NCBI GenBank assembly: GCA_964404765.1
Contig: CAYOLL010000040.1
Coordinates: 15,038-43,305, forward strand
DNA from: CAYOLL01 sp964404765 [NCBI: uncultured Gemmatimonadota bacterium]
Lineage (GTDB): Bacteria; 4572-55
Reading direction: 5' to 3'
Length of the DNA: 28,268 nucleotides
The notes under the pieces were generated by a model. That model ran no database searches. It was not told where the DNA came from and saw only the letters and a list, made by a program, of their open reading frames with translations. Made by a program: the position numbers and the translations under genes. Below are positions 24,321-28,268 of this stretch, piece after piece (position 1 is the first letter of the stretch; each line of letters opens with the position of its first letter).

Positions 24321-24661
24321 GGCGGTTCTTTTTTAAGATGCTTTTCCAGTTTTTCATAGGCCAGGTTGATTGCTTTAAATAATTCGGTCGCAGCCCTTTG
24401 TGCCTCAGGATTGGCGGCATGTTTGTCAGGGTGGTATTGTTGGGCCAGACGCTTCCAGGCTTTGCGCACGGTTTCCAAATCTGCGCCGTAGGGCGCTTCC
24501 AGATTGGCGTAGTATCCGGCAAGTTCCGGGTCCTGCCCCGGTGTCGGGCCGCCGCCAGGCTTGGCAAAATCGGCGTCCGGCGGCTGCCAATTCGGGCGGG
24601 CGGCGTCACCTGTCTGCAGTTGTGAACGAAGGATGTTGTAAAGACGCGCGAAGAGGCTCAT
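24314..24661 (-). CDS. Small J-domain (DnaJ-like) protein
   Basis: A 115-aa protein. The C-terminal 70 residues form a J domain: AGYYANLEAPYGADLETVRKAWKRLAQQYHPDK with the essential HPD motif, then ATELFKAINLAYEKLEKHL. The usual G/F and zinc-finger regions are absent. The N-terminal 45 residues start with a helix (MSLFARLYNILRSQL) and a Gly/Pro linker. J proteins stimulate the ATPase of an Hsp70, and this one may be a specialised partner. It starts 3 bases after the FtsX stop, so it is the third gene of the same transcript. Confidence 0.9.
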   Translation of the reverse strand: MSLFARLYNILRSQLQTGDAARPNWQPPDADFAKPGGGPTPGQDPELAGYYANLEAPYGADLETVRKAWKRLAQQYHPDKHAANPEAQRAATELFKAINLAYEKLEKHLKKEPPE

Positions 24662-24664
24662 AGC

Positions 24665-25522
24665 TTAAATATCGAGGAATTTGCGCATGGAGACATAGCT
24701 GCCGGTTGCGCCCAAAATAGCGGCTAAAAATGTGAGAATCAGTAACAGGCGCACATCCAGAGCAGCTAAAACGGTAACTTGCTGCCGGGCCAGATGATAG
24801 GTGCCGGCCAGTAATCCGATGCCCGTCAATCCGCCAAGCAAACCGTTCAGCAAGCCTTCGATGATAATCGGCATCCGGATAAACATGTTGGTAGCGCCGA
24901 CCAATTTCATGATTTCGATGGCGTCTCTGCGGGCAAACACGCTGAGTTTAATCGTATTGGAGATGATGAAAATGCCGCCCAGGGCTATCACGATGCCCAG
25001 CGTTATGTCCACAAGCTGGAAGTTGCTGACGATTCGATCCAGTCGGGCAATCCAGTCGCCGCCAAATTGGACTTTTTCGATGCCTTTAAGCCGGCGGACA
25101 GCCGCGGCTAACTCGGTGACGTTTTCGGCGGTTTTATAGGCGGGTTTAATTTGAATCCGGGCAGAAGCCGGCAATGGATTGACTTCAATCGCGTCGAGAA
25201 AGGGGCGCTGGTCGGCAAATTCTTTTTTGAACTGTTTGAGATTCTCGTTTTTGGAATAAAAGACGCAGGCTTTGACGCCAGTCATTTTGCCAATGGCGGC
25301 GACGGCGGCATCCATTTGCTTTTGCTCGGCGTCTGTTTTAAAATAGGCCGTCATTTCGATCCGCGTCCGCACATCGGCGATGATCTGGTTCAGGTTGGCG
25401 GTCAGCAGCAAAAAAATGCCGAACAAATAGATCAGCACACCGGTGACCAAAAGGGACAGGAGAGCCAGGCCGGGCGCGCGGCGGAATCTATCAAATGCTT
25501 CGATTACAGCATAACGGATCAT
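24665..25522 (-). CDS. ftsX: Cell-division protein FtsX
   Basis: A 285-aa permease-like protein with the FtsX layout: one N-terminal membrane helix (ALLSLLVTGVLIYLFGIFLLL), a periplasmic region of about 120 residues (RTRIEMTAYFKTDAEQKQMD...LPASARIQIKP), then three helices around VDITLGIVIALGGIFIISNTI and the C-terminus. The conserved FARRDAIEIMKLVGATNMFIRMPIIIEGLLNGLLGG segment identifies the family. FtsX pairs with the ATPase FtsE and activates peptidoglycan hydrolases at the septum. No ftsE is next to it. Its ATG overlaps the stop of the MshEN/PilT-like gene (25519-25522). Confidence 0.93.
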   Translation of the reverse strand: MIRYAVIEAFDRFRRAPGLALLSLLVTGVLIYLFGIFLLLTANLNQIIADVRTRIEMTAYFKTDAEQKQMDAAVAAIGKMTGVKACVFYSKNENLKQFKKEFADQRPFLDAIEVNPLPASARIQIKPAYKTAENVTELAAAVRRLKGIEKVQFGGDWIARLDRIVSNFQLVDITLGIVIALGGIFIISNTIKLSVFARRDAIEIMKLVGATNMFIRMPIIIEGLLNGLLGGLTGIGLLAGTYHLARQQVTVLAALDVRLLLILTFLAAILGATGSYVSMRKFLDI

Positions 25523-27228
25523 ACGGGATATTTACTCAAAGTCGCTTTGCTGTGGGCAACGGCCATCTCCTGGCTAATGATATTTCGACGGTAAAGCTCG
25601 CCCAAATAGCGATCCAGCGAGATGGTGCCTTCCTCGGCGGCAGCGGTTAAGATTTCCTGAATTTTTGGATAATTGGCTTCACGAATATGGGGACGAACGG
25701 CATCATTGATGGTCAGCATCTCCAGGGCCAGAATATTGCCGGAGGCGTCCGCCCGATGGATGAGCCGCTGCGCCATAAGGAACAAGACATGGTTTGAAAG
25801 TTGAAAGGCGGCTTTGCGCAATTCCGCCGATTGCAGCAAGGTATAAATACGCTCAATCATGTTTTGCACACTGTCGGCTTCAACAGCCGCCACGATCAGC
25901 CGGCCTTTCTCGGCGGCATTAAGCACCGCCAGCAGATCATCCCGTGATGTAATGGCGTCAACTACGGCTACGTCGATATCCAGCCGACCAATATACTGCA
26001 ATGCGTCGGAAATAGAAGGTGTATCCAGGCCTATTTCCCGAATATTCACATTGCTTTTATGATGCTTAAAAACGTAACGGACTTCTTGGACAACAAGCAA
26101 AATGTTTAATAAACGCTCGCGATTGAGATAGTCCACCATTGCCGCCAATGTGGAGGACTTGCCTTGTCCGGGCGCTGCGGCGACCAAAATCAGGCCGGCG
26201 CTCTTTTCCAGCATCCGTGTCACGACCGGTGGAATCCCCAGATCAACCAGCGCCGGGACAAATTCTTGAATATGGCGGGCGGTTACGGCCAAAAAGCCGC
26301 TTTGTCTGAAAAAGCTCAGGTTGAAACGACCAATGTCCTCAAAGGCGGTTATAACTTCGACCGCGCCTTTTGTTTGGAGCTTTTCCATTTGTGCAGCATC
26401 TAAAAATTCCCGGGCATAAAGTTCCAATTCCGCCGCGGTAAAGGAATCGGCTTTAATTCGGACGAACTGCCCGCTTAAACGTAAAGCCGGCGCAGCATCG
26501 GTCGTTAAATGCAGATAGGACGCATTTCGTTTGAGCATGAATTGGAGCAAGCGTTCCAATTTTAGCAGGGATTCTTCATCATCCTCAACCAGGACAGGCG
26601 CCTCGCTGACAGGGGCGGCCTTTAACGGCTGGTCCGCGCGCGCTTTGGCCGGTGTCTCCGGCTTGGCCGGCGTGTCACCGACCAATCGTGTAGAACCATC
26701 TTCGCTAAAGATAACCGTACTCTGATGCACATCAAAGTTTTGAGCCAGCAAGTTTGACTTGTGGCGATCATCCAACGGCTGATCATCCCGAATTTTTTGG
26801 ATGGCGCTGACAATGGATGATGCCGCAGCTAAAACCGGCTTAACGTCACAGTTGGTTAAAAAGCGGATATCTTCAATTAAACCCAAATCACTTGGGTCAG
26901 CCATCGCTACGGTCAGTTTGTTTTTGTCGCGGGCAACGGGTAAGACGCGCTTCAGTTCCGGCATTTCTTCGGGCAGCAGCGATATCAGCGCACGATCAAC
27001 CGTCCGGTCGGTCAGCTTGATCGCGGGTGTCTTTAACTGCCAGCTTAGGGTTTCTAAAAGCTTTTCTTCAGTGATAAAATTAAGACTGACTAACACATCG
27101 CCCAATGGCTTTTTTTCCCACTTTTGCTGATCCAATGCTTTTTGCAGGTTGTCCCGCGTTAAAACACCGGATTCAACCAGGATCTCCCCAAGCTTCAATT
27201 TTCCTTTTCCCCCAGTAGTCGCAGCCAT
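25519..27228 (-). CDS. MshEN domain + degenerate PilT/GspE-like ATPase
   Basis: A 569-aa protein. ATG 27228 is chosen for its AAGGAGG at 7 bases; the frame stays open upstream to 27432 but without such a site. Residues about 5-150 are a GspE N-terminal/MshEN domain (KLGEILVESGVLTRDNLQKAL, ...LTVAMADPSDLGLIEDI). After a Pro/Ala linker, residues about 250-560 align with PilT/GspE motor ATPases. Walker A is kept (APGQGKSST, Lys357). The Asp box EDPIE is replaced by QEVRY (381-385), the Walker B glutamate region by VVDAITSRDD (422-431), and the His box histidine by Glu450. The AQRL motif and C-terminal tail persist. Such a protein might bind ATP or c-di-GMP as a regulator rather than drive a pilus. 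It is coupled to ftsX. Confidence 0.85.
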   Translation of the reverse strand: MAATTGGKGKLKLGEILVESGVLTRDNLQKALDQQKWEKKPLGDVLVSLNFITEEKLLETLSWQLKTPAIKLTDRTVDRALISLLPEEMPELKRVLPVARDKNKLTVAMADPSDLGLIEDIRFLTNCDVKPVLAAASSIVSAIQKIRDDQPLDDRHKSNLLAQNFDVHQSTVIFSEDGSTRLVGDTPAKPETPAKARADQPLKAAPVSEAPVLVEDDEESLLKLERLLQFMLKRNASYLHLTTDAAPALRLSGQFVRIKADSFTAAELELYAREFLDAAQMEKLQTKGAVEVITAFEDIGRFNLSFFRQSGFLAVTARHIQEFVPALVDLGIPPVVTRMLEKSAGLILVAAAPGQGKSSTLAAMVDYLNRERLLNILLVVQEVRYVFKHHKSNVNIREIGLDTPSISDALQYIGRLDIDVAVVDAITSRDDLLAVLNAAEKGRLIVAAVEADSVQNMIERIYTLLQSAELRKAAFQLSNHVLFLMAQRLIHRADASGNILALEMLTINDAVRPHIREANYPKIQEILTAAAEEGTISLDRYLGELYRRNIISQEMAVAHSKATLSKYPV

Positions 27229-27631
27229 GCTCGCCTCCTTAGACGCTATTTGCGGCATCAGGCGATAGAGTCGAAAATACACCCAATGCGATTTTTTGTC
27301 AAAAGAATTTGCGTTTTGACGTGACGTAGAACTTGCTACAAAAGGATGATCCGGTCCGTCAGATTGTTCAGCAAAATTTACAGCGTCAGCCTCTGTTATG
27401 ACAATATTGGGCCGCTTTGTTGCAGTCGGCAAGCCTTCGGTTTATTTTCCTGAAAGTGGAAAATTTTCCTTATCGGAACCGTTAATAAGAAGCGTTGTCT
27501 TGTAAAATAACTACATAAACACTTGCCGTTAAACATGTTATATATCTTTTAAAAAGTTGGTATGTTCCCTGCTTTAATCCTGGTTGTTCATTCATTCACT
27601 GTATACCGGGATTTTTAAAGGAGGCAATACC
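27229..27631. other. 403-bp intergenic region between divergent genes
   Basis: This lies between the ATPase start and the 43-aa ORF. It is AT-rich toward 27460-27620. I see no convincing gene, hairpin or promoter. It must hold the promoters of both flanking transcripts. Confidence 0.6.
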
Positions 27632-27763
27632 ATGGCAAATCGTAAAGAAGTTCAACCCAGCGTGCGAATTTTTCGCAGCTACGCCGAGCTGTTAGCTCTG
27701 GCCTTTCAATTGAAAAAGCAAACGGAAGATGAAGCCGAGCCGGAGAGCAAAAAGCAAGCTTAA
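27632..27763 (+). CDS. 43-aa small protein, unknown
   Basis: An ORF starting at ATG 27632 with a perfect AAAGGAGG (27617-27624) 7 bases upstream. The protein begins MANRKEVQPSVRIFRSYAEL, continues with a short amphipathic helix (LLALAFQLKKQ), and ends in a charged Glu/Lys tail (TEDEAEPESKKQA). There is no signal peptide or membrane segment. The strong ribosome binding site and the terminator-like repeat 41 bases after the stop argue that it is a real one-gene unit. Family unknown; a small regulator or nucleic-acid-binding peptide is possible. Confidence 0.65.
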   Translation: MANRKEVQPSVRIFRSYAELLALAFQLKKQTEDEAEPESKKQA

Positions 27764-27804
27764 ACCTTTGGCGTAATACCAAAACCGGAAATGATTTGGA
27801 CACT

Positions 27805-27873
27805 AAACCCTAAGGGTCTCAAAAGATGTATCTCATTACCAAGTAAAATCTTACAAGACCCTTAGGGTTTTTT
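27805..27873 (+). terminator. Terminator-like inverted repeat after the 43-aa ORF
   Basis: Arms aaaccctaagggtct (27805-27819) and its perfect complement (27856-27870) enclose a 36-nt loop. The right arm runs into six T (27868-27873), so it reads as a plus-strand intrinsic terminator with an unusually long loop. The phrase aaccctaaggg also echoes the palindrome at 11971-12020. Confidence 0.6.
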
Positions 27874-28268
27874 GGCTTTTTGGAAGTGTGTAATTCATTC
27901 ATTTTAAGCTTTGGTATAAAGTGGCATGGGATATGTTTTTTATTAAGCGTCAACCCTTACGTTCGCGCATTTTTCGCACGGCTTTTCAAATTAGCGATTA
28001 CCCGTGTAACTTGTTTTCTCATATAATGTTGTGGCTAAACTAATAATTGTTGCTAATCCCGTAACCCCAATCCCGTAACCCCAACCTTCAGGTTGGGGTT
28101 ACAACGCCCGTTACTTCTTTGGCGGCTTTAGCCATTCGAACCGACGCAAAAACGGCTAAAGCCGGCGATCATGGTAGAGTCTGCCTTCCCCACACTGAAG
28201 TGTGGGGTTAACGGAAAAACGGAGCGCCAAATTTCTAAAATCGCTTCAAAATTTCAGCGAACGTAAGG
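27874..28268. other. Non-coding, hairpin-rich region to the window edge
   Basis: No gene is visible. It holds a 14-bp direct tandem repeat aatcccgtaacccc (28055-28068 and 28069-28082), a 10-bp hairpin aaccccaacc-ttca (28077-28100), a 10-bp pair ggctttagcc/ggctaaagcc (28124-28133, 28154-28163), and an 8-bp hairpin ccccacac-tgaa (28188-28207). Confidence 0.65.

Noticed and set aside
27229-27432. 68-residue N-terminal extension of the MshEN/PilT-like ATPase
   Set aside because: The extension is low in family resemblance, and AAGGAGG sits exactly before the ATG at 27228.

Overview
The window looks like chromosomal DNA from an uncultured Gram-negative bacterium of the FCB superphylum, perhaps near Calditrichota or candidate phylum KSB1 (inference). 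The reasons are two TonB-dependent outer-membrane receptors, a C-terminal sorting domain of the type IX secretion kind (YPNP motif), carboxypeptidase-like regulatory domains, near-consensus GGAGG ribosome binding sites, roughly balanced GC content, and intergenic regions rich in different inverted repeats. I saw no rRNA or tRNA gene, CRISPR array, or intact insertion sequence.

Positions 1-6979 (minus strand) hold a lipid/polyketide synthase locus. A PfaD-type FMN enoyl reductase is followed by a PD-(D/E)XK (Rpn/PDDEXK_2) nuclease, then by a PfaA-like type I synthase (KS-AT-linker-ACP-ACP) that runs off the left edge. The two acyl carrier domains are an almost identical 339-bp tandem repeat. 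A palindromic repeat and a possible nuclease-gene remnant lie between the nuclease and pfaD. The locus resembles polyunsaturated fatty acid or 'secondary lipid' synthases, but the remaining modules are outside the window.

Positions 7187-12020 (minus) hold a TonB receptor, a MazEF-like toxin-antitoxin pair, and a secreted LVIVD-repeat protein with a type IX-like tail. Positions 12169-17891 (plus) hold a translationally coupled pair (an 82-aa protein and a FIST/DUF6976-like protein), a large M1-like metallopeptidase lacking the aminopeptidase GxMEN motif, and a coupled pair of exported proteins (DUF547 and a lipoprotein-like protein often labelled 'Maf').

Positions 17977-22373 (minus) hold a colicin-receptor-like TonB receptor followed 15 bp later by a lipoprotein made only of a 5'-nucleotidase C-terminal domain, with an MFS transporter upstream. 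Positions 22457-23622 are a scrambled island: a VapBC-like pair plus BRO/DinD-like and vapC-derived fragments. Positions 23615-27228 (minus) run MOSC protein, J-domain protein, FtsX and a MshEN/PilT-like ATPase. The last three form a tight operon, and the ATPase keeps Walker A but has lost its other catalytic motifs. The right end holds a 43-aa ORF with a perfect ribosome binding site, a terminator-like inverted repeat, and about 400 bp of hairpin-rich non-coding DNA.
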